Assembly (NCBI RefSeq): GCF_003634635.1
Contig: NZ_RBJB01000007.1
Coordinates: forward strand, 1 to 64,000
Length of the DNA stretch: 64,000 bases
Direction of reading: 5' to 3'
Source of the DNA: Marinobacter nauticus
GTDB taxonomy: Bacteria; Pseudomonadota; Gammaproteobacteria; Pseudomonadales; Oleiphilaceae
Part shown: positions 17,177-27,011 of the stretch, piece after piece
How positions within the stretch are numbered: the first letter of the stretch is position 1
Layout of the letters: each line of letters starts with the position of its first letter
Notes under the pieces: generated by a model
Database searches by the model: none
The model's input: only the letters and a program-made list of their open reading frames with translations
What the model was told of the DNA's origin: nothing
Translations under genes and position numbers: made by a program

Positions 17177-18375
17177 TGTTTAAAACCTTTTACGAACTCA
17201 ACGATACGTTTCGCGGCCTCAACGCATTCCTCCAGGGGAGCTACCAGCGCCATGCGCACGCGGTTTTCACCCGGGTTGTGGCCGTTTACCGTGCGCGACA
17301 GATATCGGCCCGGCAATACGTGTACGTTCTGTCGGGCAGACAGTTCCCGGGCGAAAGTTTCGTCGTCCATGGGCGTCTCCGGCCAGAGGTAGAAGCCGGC
17401 ATCCGGGAAGTCGACGTTCATCACTTCGCGCAGAATGGGCACGACTGCCTCGAACTTGGCCCGGTAGGCGGCCCGGTTTTCGCGCACATGGTCTTCATCG
17501 CTCCAGGCGGCGATACTGGCCAGTTGATTATGTATAGGCATGGCACAGCCATGGTAGGTGCGGTATTTCAGGTAGCCGGCCAGTACCTCGGCGTCGCCGG
17601 CCACAAAGCCGGACCGCAGGCCCGGCAGGTTGCTGCGTTTGGACAGGCTGTGGAACACCACACAGCGCTTGAAATCGTGGCGGCCGATGGCGGCGCAGGT
17701 TTGCAGCAAGCCTTCCGGCGGGTTGGCTTCGTCCGGGTAGAGCTCTGAATAGCACTCGTCCGAGGCAATCAGGAAATCGTGCCGGTCAGCCAGTTCAATC
17801 ACTTTTACCAGGGTTTCCCTCGGAATCACCGCTCCACTCGGATTGCCGGGTGAGCACAGGAACAGGATCTGGCAGTTCTCCCAGACCGACTCGGGCACGG
17901 CGTCGAAGTCCGGGATGAAGCCATTGCTGCCATCGCAGGGCAGATAAACCGGTGTGGCGCCGGCCAGGAAGGCTGCGCCTTCGTAGATCTGATAGAAAGG
18001 ATTGGGGCTGACCACGGTGGCGGGTTTGCCAGCATCCACAACCGCCTGAACCAGGGCGAAGATGGCTTCGCGGGTTCCGTTTACGGGCACCACGTGGCGG
18101 TTCGGATCCAATGACGCCGGTGCAAGAGCAAACCGGTGGGTTGCCCATGCGGCAATCGCGCTACGAAGTTCGTCCGTGCCTTTGGTCGTGGGGTAATTCG
18201 CCAGTTTATCCAGATTATCGGCAATAACGTCCTTTACGAAGGCTGGCGATGGGTGCTTGGGCTCACCAATTCCCAGGGAGATGGGCGCCAGATGTTCTGG
18301 CACCGAAATGCCGGCCTTCAGTTTGGCCAGTTTCTCGAAGGGATAGGGGTGAAGTCTTTCCAGATTGGGGTTCAT
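17173..18375 (-). CDS. dapC: Succinyldiaminopimelate transaminase
   Basis: 400-residue PLP fold-type I aminotransferase. The PLP lysine lies in FHSLSKRSNLPGLRSG; other fold motifs are NPFYQIYEG, LCSPGNPSGAV and ASDECYSELYP. Together with dapD and dapE it completes the succinylase branch to LL-diaminopimelate. The start overlaps the glnD stop and the stop overlaps the yffB start, each as ATGA, so three genes are tightly coupled. Confidence 0.94.
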   Translation of the reverse strand: MNPNLERLHPYPFEKLAKLKAGISVPEHLAPISLGIGEPKHPSPAFVKDVIADNLDKLANYPTTKGTDELRSAIAAWATHRFALAPASLDPNRHVVPVNGTREAIFALVQAVVDAGKPATVVSPNPFYQIYEGAAFLAGATPVYLPCDGSNGFIPDFDAVPESVWENCQILFLCSPGNPSGAVIPRETLVKVIELADRHDFLIASDECYSELYPDEANPPEGLLQTCAAIGRHDFKRCVVFHSLSKRSNLPGLRSGFVAGDAEVLAGYLKYRTYHGCAMPIHNQLASIAAWSDEDHVRENRAAYRAKFEAVVPILREVMNVDFPDAGFYLWPETPMDDETFARELSARQNVHVLPGRYLSRTVNGHNPGENRVRMALVAPLEECVEAAKRIVEFVKGFKQ

Positions 18376-21017
18376 TGAATCTCGTCCAGCATTTTACAGA
18401 GGTCCTGTTGCAGGGCCTGGCACACGCCCGGGTCGCGCAGGGGTTCGCCCTGTTCGTCGGTGATGAAGAACACGTCTTCAACCCGCTCTCCCAGCGTGGC
18501 AATCTTGGCGTTGGTCAGCCGCACCCGGTGCTCCAGCAACACCTGGCCAATCCGCGCCAGCAGACCGGGGCGGTCCGGCGTGATCAGTTCCATCACCGTG
18601 CGCTGATTGATGGTGTCGTTGGAGAAGGTCACCTCGGTCGGGAACGCAAAGTGTTTCAACTGCCTTGGCGTTCTGCGATGGATGATGTCCGGATAGTCTT
18701 CCGGGTCGTCCAGTTCTTCAATCAGTCGCTTGCGTACGCGCTCCTTCCGGGCCGGGTCGATACCCAGCGGCTGGCCCTTGTCATCCAGAACCACGTAGGA
18801 GCTGATGGAATAGGGGCCTTCGGTGGAATTGATGCGGGCATCCACAATGTTCAGGTTCAGCTGTTCCAGAACAGCGGTGGTGGCGGCAAACAGGGCGACG
18901 CGATCTTTCATGTAGATGATGATCTGGGAATAGCCGTCAGTCGGGCCACCCCGGGTGTCCCGGATCAGCACCAGAGGATCCGGGTTGTCGCCGTGGCGAA
19001 TGATGGCGGCTGTTTGCCAGGCGATATCGACAGTGGAATCCTGCAGGAAGTATTCGTCGTCCACGGTATTCCAGATCTGGTCGATCTGTTCGTCGGTCAT
19101 ATTCTGGGCGTGGAGAATTTCCCTGGCTTCCTCCTGGGTGGCCCGGATCCAGGACTGCCGGTCTACCGGATTGTCAGTGCCGCGGCGCAGCGCCCGTTTG
19201 GTTTCTATATAAAGCTGGCGCAACAACGACGCGCGCCAGGTGTTCCACAGTTTGGGATTGGTGGCACTGATATCGCAAACCGTGAGGATGTAGAGATAGT
19301 CCAGGTGGGCGAGGCTGGGTACCGCGCGGGCAAAGGCCTGAATGATGTCCGGGTCGGAAATATCCTTGCGCTGGGCAGTCATGGACATCAGCAGGTGGTT
19401 TTCCACCAGCCAGGACACCAGCTGGGTGTCCCGTTCACTGAGATGGTGCCGCTCGCAAAAGGCTTCGGCATCAATGGCGCCAAGCTCGGAATGGTCGCCG
19501 CCCCGGCCTTTTGCCACGTCGTGGTAGAGGCCGGCAATAAACAGGGTTTCCAGTTTCGGCAGCCGGTGGATCAGACGGGAGGCCAGGGGGTATTCGGTTC
19601 GAGCCTCGGTGCTGTTGAGCCTCACCATATTGCGGATCACCCGCATGGTGTGGGCGTCTACCGTATAGATATGGAAAAGGTCGTGTTGCATCTGCCCGAT
19701 GATCTGGCCGAACTCCGGCAGGTAGCGGCCCAGCACGTTGTACTTCTTCATGGCCGACAGAGTCTGGTCCAGGGCGTGGGGCGTGCGTAGCAGCTCCATA
19801 AACAGCGTAGTGACGGCCAAGTCAGACCGGAACGCGTCATCAATCAGATGCCTGTGGGCCCGGAGTGAGCGAATCGTGGTGGCCCGGATGCCTTTGATCT
19901 CCGGGTGTTGCGCCATCAGCACGAAGATTTCCATGATCGCGTACGGGGCGTAGGCGAACACCTGATTGTTCACCGCTTCAATGTAAAGGTTGCGAACCTG
20001 GAAACGTTTGTTCAGGGGGCGGATTTCATCTTCGCCGCCGCTGCCAATGATGGCTTCGTCATAATACTGCAGGATCACGTCGGCCAGCTCCGCCAGTGCA
20101 AGCACAGTGCGGTAGTACTGCTGCATCATCAGCTCTACGCCCAGACGTTTACCTTCGTCCTGGTAACCGAGCATTTGTGCCAGGGCGCGCTGGTGGTCAA
20201 ATAACAGTCGATTTTCATTGCGGTCGGCCAGCAGTTGAAGGCCAAATCGGAGCCGCCAGAGGAAGGTCTCCCCCTGGTACAGAATCTGGTGCTCTTCTTC
20301 GGTCAGGATGCTGAAGCGGGTGAGGTCGGCAATATTCTGCAGGCCGAAATGGCGCTTGGTGATCCAGCCGATGGTCTGGATATCCCGAAGGGCGCCAGGA
20401 GAGCCTTTGACGTTAGGCTCCAGATTGTACTCCGTGTCGCCGTACTTCTTGTGACGTTGCTGCTGCTCTTCACGTTTGGCGAGGAAGTAGTCCCGATCGG
20501 AGCTAACGTCGTCCGAATACACCATCTCACTGAGTTCGGCCCGTAAACCATCCGGGCCTGCGATCGTGCGTGTTTCCAGCAGGTTGGTCAGAATGGTGAT
20601 GTCTTCCCGGGCGGCCTGAATGGATTCCGCCAGGCTGCGAACGCTGTGGCCAATATCCAGTTTGAGGTCCCAGAGCAGGGTGACAAACGCTCCCAGGTCT
20701 TCCTGCCAGTCCTCTTCTATGCCATTGCGGGTCAGGATCAGCAGGTCGATATCGGAATGAGGGTGCAGCTCGCCCCGGCCATACCCCCCCACGGCCACCA
20801 GTGCAATGTCAGCGGAGCGGGAGAACGGGTATCGGTTCCAGATCAGCCGGAGAACCTTGTCGATGGTGTTGGCCCTGGCGAGAACCAGGGCACGGACATC
20901 GGCGCCTTGCTGAAATGCCTCAGCATCAGCGTTGTAGCTTTCCCGCAACAGTTCGCGTGCGGCAAACACCGGCGAGGTGTCGTTACTGATTCGGGATTCC
21001 AGCTCGCTTCGGTCCAC
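18372..21017 (-). CDS. glnD: Bifunctional uridylyltransferase/uridylyl-removing enzyme GlnD
   Basis: 881 residues (E. coli 890). It senses glutamine and uridylylates or deuridylylates PII proteins. The nucleotidyltransferase motif GGYGRGELHPHSDIDLLIL is at about residues 97-115. An HD domain with AGLYHDVAKGRGGDHS follows in the middle, and two C-terminal ACT domains (about 690-770 and 800-880) include ITPDRPGLLARIG. The start codon is GTG (21015-21017), immediately after the map stop with no gap. It is the second gene of the minus-strand cluster. Confidence 0.97.
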   Translation of the reverse strand: MDRSELESRISNDTSPVFAARELLRESYNADAEAFQQGADVRALVLARANTIDKVLRLIWNRYPFSRSADIALVAVGGYGRGELHPHSDIDLLILTRNGIEEDWQEDLGAFVTLLWDLKLDIGHSVRSLAESIQAAREDITILTNLLETRTIAGPDGLRAELSEMVYSDDVSSDRDYFLAKREEQQQRHKKYGDTEYNLEPNVKGSPGALRDIQTIGWITKRHFGLQNIADLTRFSILTEEEHQILYQGETFLWRLRFGLQLLADRNENRLLFDHQRALAQMLGYQDEGKRLGVELMMQQYYRTVLALAELADVILQYYDEAIIGSGGEDEIRPLNKRFQVRNLYIEAVNNQVFAYAPYAIMEIFVLMAQHPEIKGIRATTIRSLRAHRHLIDDAFRSDLAVTTLFMELLRTPHALDQTLSAMKKYNVLGRYLPEFGQIIGQMQHDLFHIYTVDAHTMRVIRNMVRLNSTEARTEYPLASRLIHRLPKLETLFIAGLYHDVAKGRGGDHSELGAIDAEAFCERHHLSERDTQLVSWLVENHLLMSMTAQRKDISDPDIIQAFARAVPSLAHLDYLYILTVCDISATNPKLWNTWRASLLRQLYIETKRALRRGTDNPVDRQSWIRATQEEAREILHAQNMTDEQIDQIWNTVDDEYFLQDSTVDIAWQTAAIIRHGDNPDPLVLIRDTRGGPTDGYSQIIIYMKDRVALFAATTAVLEQLNLNIVDARINSTEGPYSISSYVVLDDKGQPLGIDPARKERVRKRLIEELDDPEDYPDIIHRRTPRQLKHFAFPTEVTFSNDTINQRTVMELITPDRPGLLARIGQVLLEHRVRLTNAKIATLGERVEDVFFITDEQGEPLRDPGVCQALQQDLCKMLDEIQ

Positions 21018-21788
21018 TTAGAATGACTCTTCCGATCGGCGGGTCAGCACCTCATAGCCATCGGCAGTTACCAGAATGGTGTGCTCCCACTGTGCCGACA
21101 GTTTGTGATCCTTGGTGACCACCGTCCAGCCATCTGCCAGTAGCTTGGTCTGGTATTTGCCCTGGTTGATCATCGGCTCGATGGTAAAGGTCATGCCTTC
21201 TTTGAGTTCCATGCCGGTGCCGGGCTTGCCGTAGTGCATTACCTGGGGCTCCTCATGAAACACTTTGCCAATGCCGTGGCCGCAATAGTCTCTGACAACG
21301 GAGTAACGGTGTTTCTCGGCATACTGCTGTATTACGTGGCCAATATCACCCAGGCGAGTTCCGGGTTTCACCAGTTCAATGCCTTTATATAGGCACTCCT
21401 GGGTGATCTGGATCAGGCGTTCGGTGCCGGGCTTGGGCTTACCCACAATCCACATCTTGCTGGTGTCGCCGTGGTAACTGTCTTTGATGACGGTGACATC
21501 AATATTGATGATGTCGCCTTCTTTCAGCACCTTCTTCTCGGACGGGATGCCGTGACAGATTACGTGGTTGACGGATGTGCAGATAGACTTGGGGAAGCCC
21601 TTGTAGTTCAGGGGAGCGGGGATTGCCTGCTGTGTGTTGACGATATAGTCGTGCGCAATGCGATCCAGCTCTTCCGTGGTGATGCCGGGTTTGACATGTT
21701 CGTCGAGCATTTCCAGAACTTCGGCAGCCAGGCGACCGGCCACGCGCATCTTTTCAATCTCTTCGGGGGTCTTGATAGTTACCTGCAT
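21018..21788 (-). CDS. map: Methionine aminopeptidase, type I
   Basis: 256 residues. It removes the initiator Met from nascent proteins. Metal ligands of the pita-bread fold are seen in INIDVTVIKDSYHGDTSKM, YCGHGIGKVFHEEP and MTFTIEPMIN, with a final QWEHTILVT. It is divergent from rpsB, an arrangement conserved in gammaproteobacteria, with 273 bp between starts. It abuts glnD, so it probably leads the minus-strand operon. Confidence 0.97.
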   Translation of the reverse strand: MQVTIKTPEEIEKMRVAGRLAAEVLEMLDEHVKPGITTEELDRIAHDYIVNTQQAIPAPLNYKGFPKSICTSVNHVICHGIPSEKKVLKEGDIINIDVTVIKDSYHGDTSKMWIVGKPKPGTERLIQITQECLYKGIELVKPGTRLGDIGHVIQQYAEKHRYSVVRDYCGHGIGKVFHEEPQVMHYGKPGTGMELKEGMTFTIEPMINQGKYQTKLLADGWTVVTKDHKLSAQWEHTILVTADGYEVLTRRSEESF

Positions 21789-21914
21789 CGGGCTTCCTGT
21801 TGATTTGTATCAAACCGGCATTTTAAGGGGCGGCGACATAAGGTACAAGGCGGGGAGCAGGCTATGCTGGCCATAGCCCGGGGCTAAAAATAATGGCGTT
21901 TGGCCTGGCAGATA

Positions 21915-21923
21915 TGGTATAAA
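21915..21923 (+). promoter_or_regulatory. Extended -10 promoter for the rpsB operon
   Basis: TGG-TATAAA (21915-21923) fits an extended -10 (TGnTATAAT-like). A TTGGCC at 21900 is too close (12 nt) to serve as a standard -35. A GC-rich stretch follows the predicted start, as is common for stringently controlled ribosomal operons. The predicted leader is about 130 nt. Confidence 0.45.
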
Positions 21924-21988
21924 CGCGCCCGCCGGAAACGAATCCGGCAAATTCACACACGTGTCAGCACGTTGTCCCAGGGTGCCGG

Positions 21989-22061
21989 CTCCTGTTTAAA
22001 GGAGGCTGGTTGGGGCAATCGGACGCGTGGAGGACTAACCCGAAGCTAAAAGGTAAATATC
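21989..22061 (+). promoter_or_regulatory. Candidate S2-binding autoregulatory leader of rpsB
   Basis: A stem (GCCGG CTCCT with AGGAG G CTGGT, one bulged G) is followed by a GGGGC...GGACGCGTGGAGGA...ACCC block just before the rpsB ribosome-binding region. Conserved structured rpsB leaders bound by S2 are known in gammaproteobacteria; the resemblance is from memory and needs a covariance-model check. Confidence 0.5.
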
Positions 22062-22814
22062 ATGGCTCAGGTAAATATGCGTGACCTGCTCAAGGCAGGT
22101 GCTCACTTCGGTCACCAGACCCGCTACTGGAACCCGAAAATGTCGAAGTTCATCTTCGGCGCCCGTAACAAGATTCATATCATCAACCTGGAGCAGACTG
22201 TTCCGGCCATGAATGAAGCGCTGAACTTCATTCAGTCTCTGGCTGAGAACAAGAACAAGATCCTGTTTGTTGGTACCAAGCGCGCGGCTTCCAAGATCAT
22301 CAAGGAAGAAGCTCAGCGTTCCGGTCAGCCTTACGTTAACCATCGCTGGTTGGGTGGTATGCTGACCAACTACAAGACCATCCGTCAGTCTATCCGTCGC
22401 TATCGTGATCTGGAAGCTCAGAGCCAAGACGGTACTTTCGACAAGCTGACCAAGAAAGAAGCCCTTGAGCGTACCCGTGAGATGGATAAGCTCGAGCGCT
22501 CCATCGGTGGTATCAAGGATATGGGTGGCCTGCCGGATGCCCTGTTCGTTATCGACGTAGACCACGAGCGTATCGCCATCAAGGAAGCCAACAAGCTGGG
22601 TATTCCTGTTATCGGTGTTGTTGATACCAACAGCGATCCCGATGGTGTTGATTACGTAATCCCGGGTAACGATGACGCCATCCGCGCTATCCAGATCTAC
22701 GTGAAAGCCGTTGCCGATACCTGTCTGGAAGCTTCCCAGTCTGCCGGCGCTGGCGCTGACGAGTTTGTTGAAGTCAGCGAAGATGCTGCAGGCGCTGCTC
22801 CGGCCGCCGAGTAA
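22062..22814 (+). CDS. rpsB: 30S ribosomal protein S2
   Basis: 250 residues, opening [20 protein letters not shown], with the S2 signatures [27 protein letters not shown] and [12 protein letters not shown]. The C-terminal tail is Ala/Glu-rich. It heads the rpsB-tsf-pyrH-frr operon. Synonymous codon choice is noticeably biased towards GGT, CGT and AAG, as in highly expressed genes. Confidence 0.99.
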   Translation: MAQVNMRDLLKAGAHFGHQTRYWNPKMSKFIFGARNKIHIINLEQTVPAMNEALNFIQSLAENKNKILFVGTKRAASKIIKEEAQRSGQPYVNHRWLGGMLTNYKTIRQSIRRYRDLEAQSQDGTFDKLTKKEALERTREMDKLERSIGGIKDMGGLPDALFVIDVDHERIAIKEANKLGIPVIGVVDTNSDPDGVDYVIPGNDDAIRAIQIYVKAVADTCLEASQSAGAGADEFVEVSEDAAGAAPAAE

Positions 22815-22841
22815 CATCCAGGCTTAACGTTTGAGTTGTAA

Positions 22842-22871
22842 GGTATGCCCGCCTGTATATGCGGGTATACC
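22842..22871 (+). terminator. Intercistronic hairpin between rpsB and tsf
   Basis: GGTATGCCCGC (22842-22852) pairs with GCGGGTATACC (22861-22871) with one G-U pair and an 8-nt loop. No T-run follows, so a partial terminator/processing site that adjusts the S2 to EF-Ts ratio is more likely than full termination. Confidence 0.6.
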
Positions 22872-22907
22872 TCCCCACCGAATTCGGAAAAGACAAGAGG
22901 ATTGAAC

Positions 22908-23777
22908 ATGGCTGCAATTACCGCTGCAATGGTCAAAGAGCTGCGTGAGCGTACTGGCCTTGGCATGATGGAGTGCAAAAAAGCACTGGTTGAAGCTGAA
23001 GGCAATGTTGAAACTGCGATTGAAGAGCTGCGCAAGTCTTCCGGTCTGAAAGCCGCCAAGAAGGCCGGCCGTACTGCCGCTGAAGGCGTGTCTCTGGTCA
23101 AGGTGTCTGGCGACAACACCGTGGCCTTCATTCTGGAAGTGAACTCCGAAACTGACTTCGTTGCTCGCGACGACAACTTCATGAACTTCGCCAACGACGT
23201 TCTGAATGTTGCCTTCGAGAAGGGCGAAACTGACGTTGCCAAGCTGATGGAAGGCGACCTGGAAGCCAAGCGTGAGGCGCTGGTTCAGAAGATCGGTGAA
23301 AACATCACCGTTCGTCGCATCATCAAGGTTGAGGGCCCGGTTGTGGGTGGTTACGTGCACAGCAACAACAAGATCGCTTCCGTTGTTGCCCTGACTGCAG
23401 GTAACGAAGAGCTGGCTCGCGATATCGCCATGCACGTTGCTGCTGTTAACCCGCGCGTTGGCAAGCCTGACGACATGCCGGCTGAAGAGCTGGAAAAAGA
23501 GAAAGAGATCATCAAGGCCCAGCCGGATATGGAAGGCAAGCCTGCTGAGATCGTTGAAAAGATGATGGGTGGCCGCATCAAGAAGTTCCTGGCTGAAAAC
23601 AGCCTGGTTGAGCAGCCGTTCGTCAAGAACCCGGACCAGAAAGTGGGTGACCTGATCAAGTCGGCCGGTGGCGACCTGGTTGGTTTCATTCGCCTGGAAG
23701 TGGGTGAAGGCATCGAGAAAGAAGAAGTGGATTTTGCTGCTGAAGTGGCTGCTGCCGCTGGCACAGGCAAGGCCTGA
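22908..23777 (+). CDS. tsf: Elongation factor Ts
   Basis: 289 residues from ATG 22908 ([17 protein letters not shown]); the frame is open from 22845 but those residues are leader. It exchanges GDP on EF-Tu. The UBA-like N-terminal helix bundle ([12 protein letters not shown]), the [13 protein letters not shown] core signature and two repeats with [19 protein letters not shown] are present. Length is close to E. coli (283). Codon bias is strong. Confidence 0.98.
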   Translation: MAAITAAMVKELRERTGLGMMECKKALVEAEGNVETAIEELRKSSGLKAAKKAGRTAAEGVSLVKVSGDNTVAFILEVNSETDFVARDDNFMNFANDVLNVAFEKGETDVAKLMEGDLEAKREALVQKIGENITVRRIIKVEGPVVGGYVHSNNKIASVVALTAGNEELARDIAMHVAAVNPRVGKPDDMPAEELEKEKEIIKAQPDMEGKPAEIVEKMMGGRIKKFLAENSLVEQPFVKNPDQKVGDLIKSAGGDLVGFIRLEVGEGIEKEEVDFAAEVAAAAGTGKA

Positions 23778-23825
23778 TTCCTCTTCGAGGCACTGCCGTG
23801 CAATATGGCAGTGCCACCTGAGTCT

Positions 23826-23859
23826 GCCACGTCAGCCGGGTTCGCCCGGCTTTCGTGGC
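23826..23859 (+). terminator. UUCG-capped hairpin after tsf
   Basis: AGCCGGG (23834-23840) and CCCGGCT (23845-23851) enclose a TTCG tetraloop, and outer arms GCCACG (23826-23831) and CGTGGC (23854-23859) extend the stem. There is no T-run directly after it. It lies 49 nt after the tsf stop. Confidence 0.7.
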
Positions 23860-23860
23860 G

Positions 23861-23910
23861 GGCTTGTATCTGAGATACCCCTTTTTTGAGGAGTATGTCA
23901 GATACAAGCC
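23861..23910 (+). repeat. 13-bp perfect inverted repeat with T-run loop between tsf and pyrH
   Basis: GGCTTGTATCTGA (23861-23873) is exactly complementary to 23898-23910. The 24-nt loop contains CCCC followed by six T residues. It begins one base after the previous hairpin. The T-run in the loop means this structure would not itself be a standard terminator, and it may compete with the upstream hairpin plus T-run. Confidence 0.6.
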
Positions 23911-23957
23911 TGCAACGGGTTTGCGCCGGATAGCCAACAGACGAGAAGGGGACCACC

Positions 23958-24686
23958 ATGCCGACATCTTCGAAAAACCAGCCCAGATACAAGCGTGTTC
24001 TGCTCAAGCTCAGTGGCGAAGCCCTGATGGGAGAGCACGATTTCGGTATTGATCCCAAAGTTCTTGATCGTATGGCCCTGGAAATCGGTGCCCTTATTGG
24101 CATTGGTGTTCAAGTGGGGCTCGTCATTGGCGGTGGCAACCTGTTTCGCGGTGCAGCCCTCAATGCGGCAGGCCTTGATCGCGTGACCGGAGACCACATG
24201 GGGATGCTGGCCACGGTCATGAACGGCCTGGCCATGCGTGATGCGCTGGAGCGCTCGAACATCCGTACCCGCGTGATGTCTGCTATCCCCATGAGCGGTA
24301 TTGTCGAGCATTATGACCGTCGCCGTGCGGTGCGGGATCTCAAGGAAGGTGATGTGGTTATCTTCAGTGCGGGTACCGGCAACCCGTTCTTCACCACGGA
24401 CTCCGCGGCCTGTCTGCGTGGCATTGAAATTGAAGCTGACGCTGTTCTGAAGGCAACCAAGGTGGATGGCGTTTACTCGGCCGATCCCCATCTTGATCCT
24501 ACCGCAGTAAAATACGACCACCTGACCTATGATGAGGTTCTGGACAAGAAGCTGGGCGTGATGGATCTCACGGCCATCTGCCTGGCGCGGGATCACGGCA
24601 TGCCGCTGCGGGTCTTCGACATGAACCGCCCCGGTGTGCTGACGCGCATTGTGACCGGGGAACGGGAAGGCACACTGATTGAATGA
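23958..24686 (+). CDS. pyrH: UMP kinase
   Basis: 242 residues. It phosphorylates UMP to UDP, feeding UTP and CTP synthesis. Amino-acid-kinase motifs: [46 protein letters not shown] and the late DGVYSADPH. It sits in the usual place between tsf and frr, after a structured 180-bp intergenic region. Confidence 0.98.
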   Translation: MPTSSKNQPRYKRVLLKLSGEALMGEHDFGIDPKVLDRMALEIGALIGIGVQVGLVIGGGNLFRGAALNAAGLDRVTGDHMGMLATVMNGLAMRDALERSNIRTRVMSAIPMSGIVEHYDRRRAVRDLKEGDVVIFSAGTGNPFFTTDSAACLRGIEIEADAVLKATKVDGVYSADPHLDPTAVKYDHLTYDEVLDKKLGVMDLTAICLARDHGMPLRVFDMNRPGVLTRIVTGEREGTLIE

Positions 24687-24694
24687 ATAAGGCT

Positions 24695-24715
24695 GCCGGC
24701 GCCTGAAGTGCCGGC
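24695..24715 (+). repeat. Small hairpin between pyrH and frr
   Basis: GCCGGC at 24695-24700 and again at 24710-24715 (self-complementary) with a 9-nt loop, flanked by AAGG and CTTC-like bases that could extend the stem. No T-run. Confidence 0.4.
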
Positions 24716-24755
24716 TTCCTGCATGGAACCAGACGAACGAATTGAGGAAGCTGAC

Positions 24756-25313
24756 GTGATTAACGACATCAAAGCTGAAGCCGAAAAGAAAATGAAAAAG
24801 AGCCTGGAAGCTCTGCACTCGGCTTTCAATAAAATCCGTACCGGACGTGCCCATCCGGCGATCCTGGACAGCGTAATGGTGAACTACTACGGTCAGGAAA
24901 CACCGCTGAAGCAGGTGGCCAGCGTGAACGTGGAAGATAACCGGACGTTGACCGTTGCGCCCTGGGAAAAGAATCTGGTGCCCACGATTGAAAAGGCGAT
25001 CATGACGTCTGACCTTGGCCTGAATCCGGCCACCAGTGGCGACATCATCCGCGTGCCCATGCCGATGCTGACCGAAGAGACCCGTAAAGAAATGGTCAAG
25101 CAGGCAAAGGCGGATGCGGAGCATGGTCGGGTGTCTATTCGTAACGCTCGTCGCGATGCCAATCACATGATCAAAGAGCTGGTTAAGGAAAAGGAAATCA
25201 GCGAAGACGATCAGCACCGTGGCGAAGATGAAATTCAGAAGCTCACCGACAAATACATCGCCGAAGTTGAAAAGATGTTGAAGTCGAAGGAAGAGGACCT
25301 GATGGCGGTTTAA
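24756..25313 (+). CDS. frr: Ribosome recycling factor
   Basis: 185 residues from the GTG at 24756, which has GAGGAAG 6-12 nt upstream and gives exactly the E. coli length; the frame is open from 24708. With EF-G it splits post-termination ribosomes. Motifs: [30 protein letters not shown] and [16 protein letters not shown]. Confidence 0.98.
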   Translation: MINDIKAEAEKKMKKSLEALHSAFNKIRTGRAHPAILDSVMVNYYGQETPLKQVASVNVEDNRTLTVAPWEKNLVPTIEKAIMTSDLGLNPATSGDIIRVPMPMLTEETRKEMVKQAKADAEHGRVSIRNARRDANHMIKELVKEKEISEDDQHRGEDEIQKLTDKYIAEVEKMLKSKEEDLMAV

Positions 25314-25375
25314 GCGCCCGGGTTCATTCAGGAGCAGGATCAGCGGCGGGGGAGTCCCGCCGCACAGAGGATTTC

Positions 25376-26146
25376 ATGACGGCAAAAGTTACCGCAGAAA
25401 TTCCGGTGGCAGCAGATAACTGCCCCCGGCATGTCGCCATTATCATGGATGGCAATAACCGCTGGGCCAAAGCGCACCGGCTTAAGGGAGTGGCGGGCCA
25501 CAAGGCCGGGGTGGATGCGGTCAAGGCGGTGGTGGAAACCTGCGCCAAAGAGGGCGTGGAGGTATTGACCCTGTTTGCCTTTTCCAGCGAGAACTGGCGC
25601 CGGCCCAAGGACGAAGTATCAGCTCTTATGCGTCTGTTCCTGATCGCATTGGAGCGGGAAGTCCGCAAACTGCATCGCAACAATATCCGCCTACGGATTA
25701 TCGGTGATCGTTCAGCCTTCAATCCGGCGCTCCAGGAGCACATGGAGAAAGCCGAGGCGCTGACCCGTGACAATACCCGTATGACGGTGGTGATTGCGGC
25801 CAATTACGGTGGCCACTGGGACATCACCCAGGCGACCCGTAAGGTGGCGGAGCAAGTGAAGGCGGGCCAGCTGGAACCGTCAGATATCACCGATGACCTG
25901 ATCCAGGAGCACCTGAGTATCGGTGATCTTCCCATGCCGGATCTCCTTATCCGGACAGCAGGCGAACAGCGCATCAGCAATTTCCTGTTATGGCACCTGG
26001 CCTACACCGAGTTCTACTTTTCCGAGGTATTCTGGCCGGATTTCAAGAGCGAGCAAATGCTCAAGGCGCTTGATGCCTATGCCCATCGACAGCGCCGTTT
26101 CGGTCAGACCGACGACCAGATTGCTGCTCGCGCTGCACAACAATAA
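25376..26146 (+). CDS. uppS: Undecaprenyl diphosphate synthase
   Basis: 256 residues. A cis-prenyltransferase making the C55 carrier lipid for peptidoglycan and O-antigen. Visible signatures: HVAIIMDGNNRWAKAHRL (catalytic Asp and P-loop-like site), FAFSSENWRRP, PDLLIRTAGEQRISNFLLW and the C-terminal ARAAQQ. The cdsA start follows after 19 nt. Confidence 0.98.
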   Translation: MTAKVTAEIPVAADNCPRHVAIIMDGNNRWAKAHRLKGVAGHKAGVDAVKAVVETCAKEGVEVLTLFAFSSENWRRPKDEVSALMRLFLIALEREVRKLHRNNIRLRIIGDRSAFNPALQEHMEKAEALTRDNTRMTVVIAANYGGHWDITQATRKVAEQVKAGQLEPSDITDDLIQEHLSIGDLPMPDLLIRTAGEQRISNFLLWHLAYTEFYFSEVFWPDFKSEQMLKALDAYAHRQRRFGQTDDQIAARAAQQ

Positions 26147-26165
26147 CGACCAAGCGACCAATACC

Positions 26166-27011
26166 GTGCTTAAAACCCGAATCATTACCGCACTCATCCT
26201 GGCGCCGATTGCAATCGGTGGTATTTTTTTCCTTCCGCCTCTGGGGTTCGCCCTGTTTACCGGCGCCATCATCACGTTAGGGGCCTGGGAATGGGCCAAT
26301 ATGTCCGGAATCGAAAGCCAGCCCGGACGCGTCGGGTATGCACTGGTTATGGCGGCACTTCTCTATGCCTTGCGTGACGTACCAGCACTGTTGGTGCTTT
26401 GGCTGGCGATTGTCTGGTGGTTGGTCTGTTTCTGGCTGGTCAGGCGGTACCCGGCCGGCTCCGAGCGCTGGGGCGCTATCCCGGTCAGGGCGCTGATGGG
26501 GTTCATGGTGCTGGTGCCCGCGTGGGTGGGCCTGAATCACCTTCGCAATGGCGGCTTCCAGTTTGGCGACGTGGCCAATAATCTGGTGGTTATTCTGTAT
26601 ATTTTTCTGGTGGTGTGGGTGGCTGATATCGGCGCCTATTTTGCCGGCCGTGCCTTTGGTAAAGCCAAGCTGGCACCCCGCGTCAGTCCCGGCAAATCCT
26701 GGGCTGGCGTCTGGGGGGGATTGGCTGCCGTGGCCTTGCTCGCCATTTTGGCCAGCCTTCTGGCCAGCGCAGGTGTCGCGGAAGCCATGCTGCTGGTGGT
26801 GGCAAGTCTGGTGACCGGTTTTGTCTCGGTTCTTGGCGATTTACTTGAAAGTATGCTGAAGCGCTTTCGAGGCATCAAGGACAGCAGTCAGCTGCTGCCC
26901 GGGCATGGCGGCATTATGGATCGTATCGACAGCCTCACTGCGGCCATTCCTGTATTTGCCCTGATGATTACTCTGTTGGGCTGGTTGACCGCCGGCCAGG
27001 TCGTGGCATGA
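26166..27011 (+). CDS. cdsA: Phosphatidate cytidylyltransferase
   Basis: 281 residues from GTG 26166 ([19 protein letters not shown]); an open frame continues upstream inside uppS but would not encode a membrane protein. About eight hydrophobic segments. The CDP-diglyceride synthase signature SPGKSWAG and [18 protein letters not shown], then [14 protein letters not shown], is clear. It makes CDP-diacylglycerol for phospholipids. The stop overlaps the dxr start (ATGA). Confidence 0.95.
   Translation: MLKTRIITALILAPIAIGGIFFLPPLGFALFTGAIITLGAWEWANMSGIESQPGRVGYALVMAALLYALRDVPALLVLWLAIVWWLVCFWLVRRYPAGSERWGAIPVRALMGFMVLVPAWVGLNHLRNGGFQFGDVANNLVVILYIFLVVWVADIGAYFAGRAFGKAKLAPRVSPGKSWAGVWGGLAAVALLAILASLLASAGVAEAMLLVVASLVTGFVSVLGDLLESMLKRFRGIKDSSQLLPGHGGIMDRIDSLTAAIPVFALMITLLGWLTAGQVVA

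Noticed and set aside
18249..19790. 513-codon plus-strand reading frame
   Set aside because: Antisense shadow of glnD, which has clear nucleotidyltransferase, HD and ACT motifs.
22035..22817. Long minus-strand reading frame over rpsB
   Set aside because: Shadow caused by strong codon bias; rpsB is unambiguous.
23898..25217. 439-codon minus-strand reading frame
   Set aside because: Antisense to pyrH and frr; no recognisable protein features.
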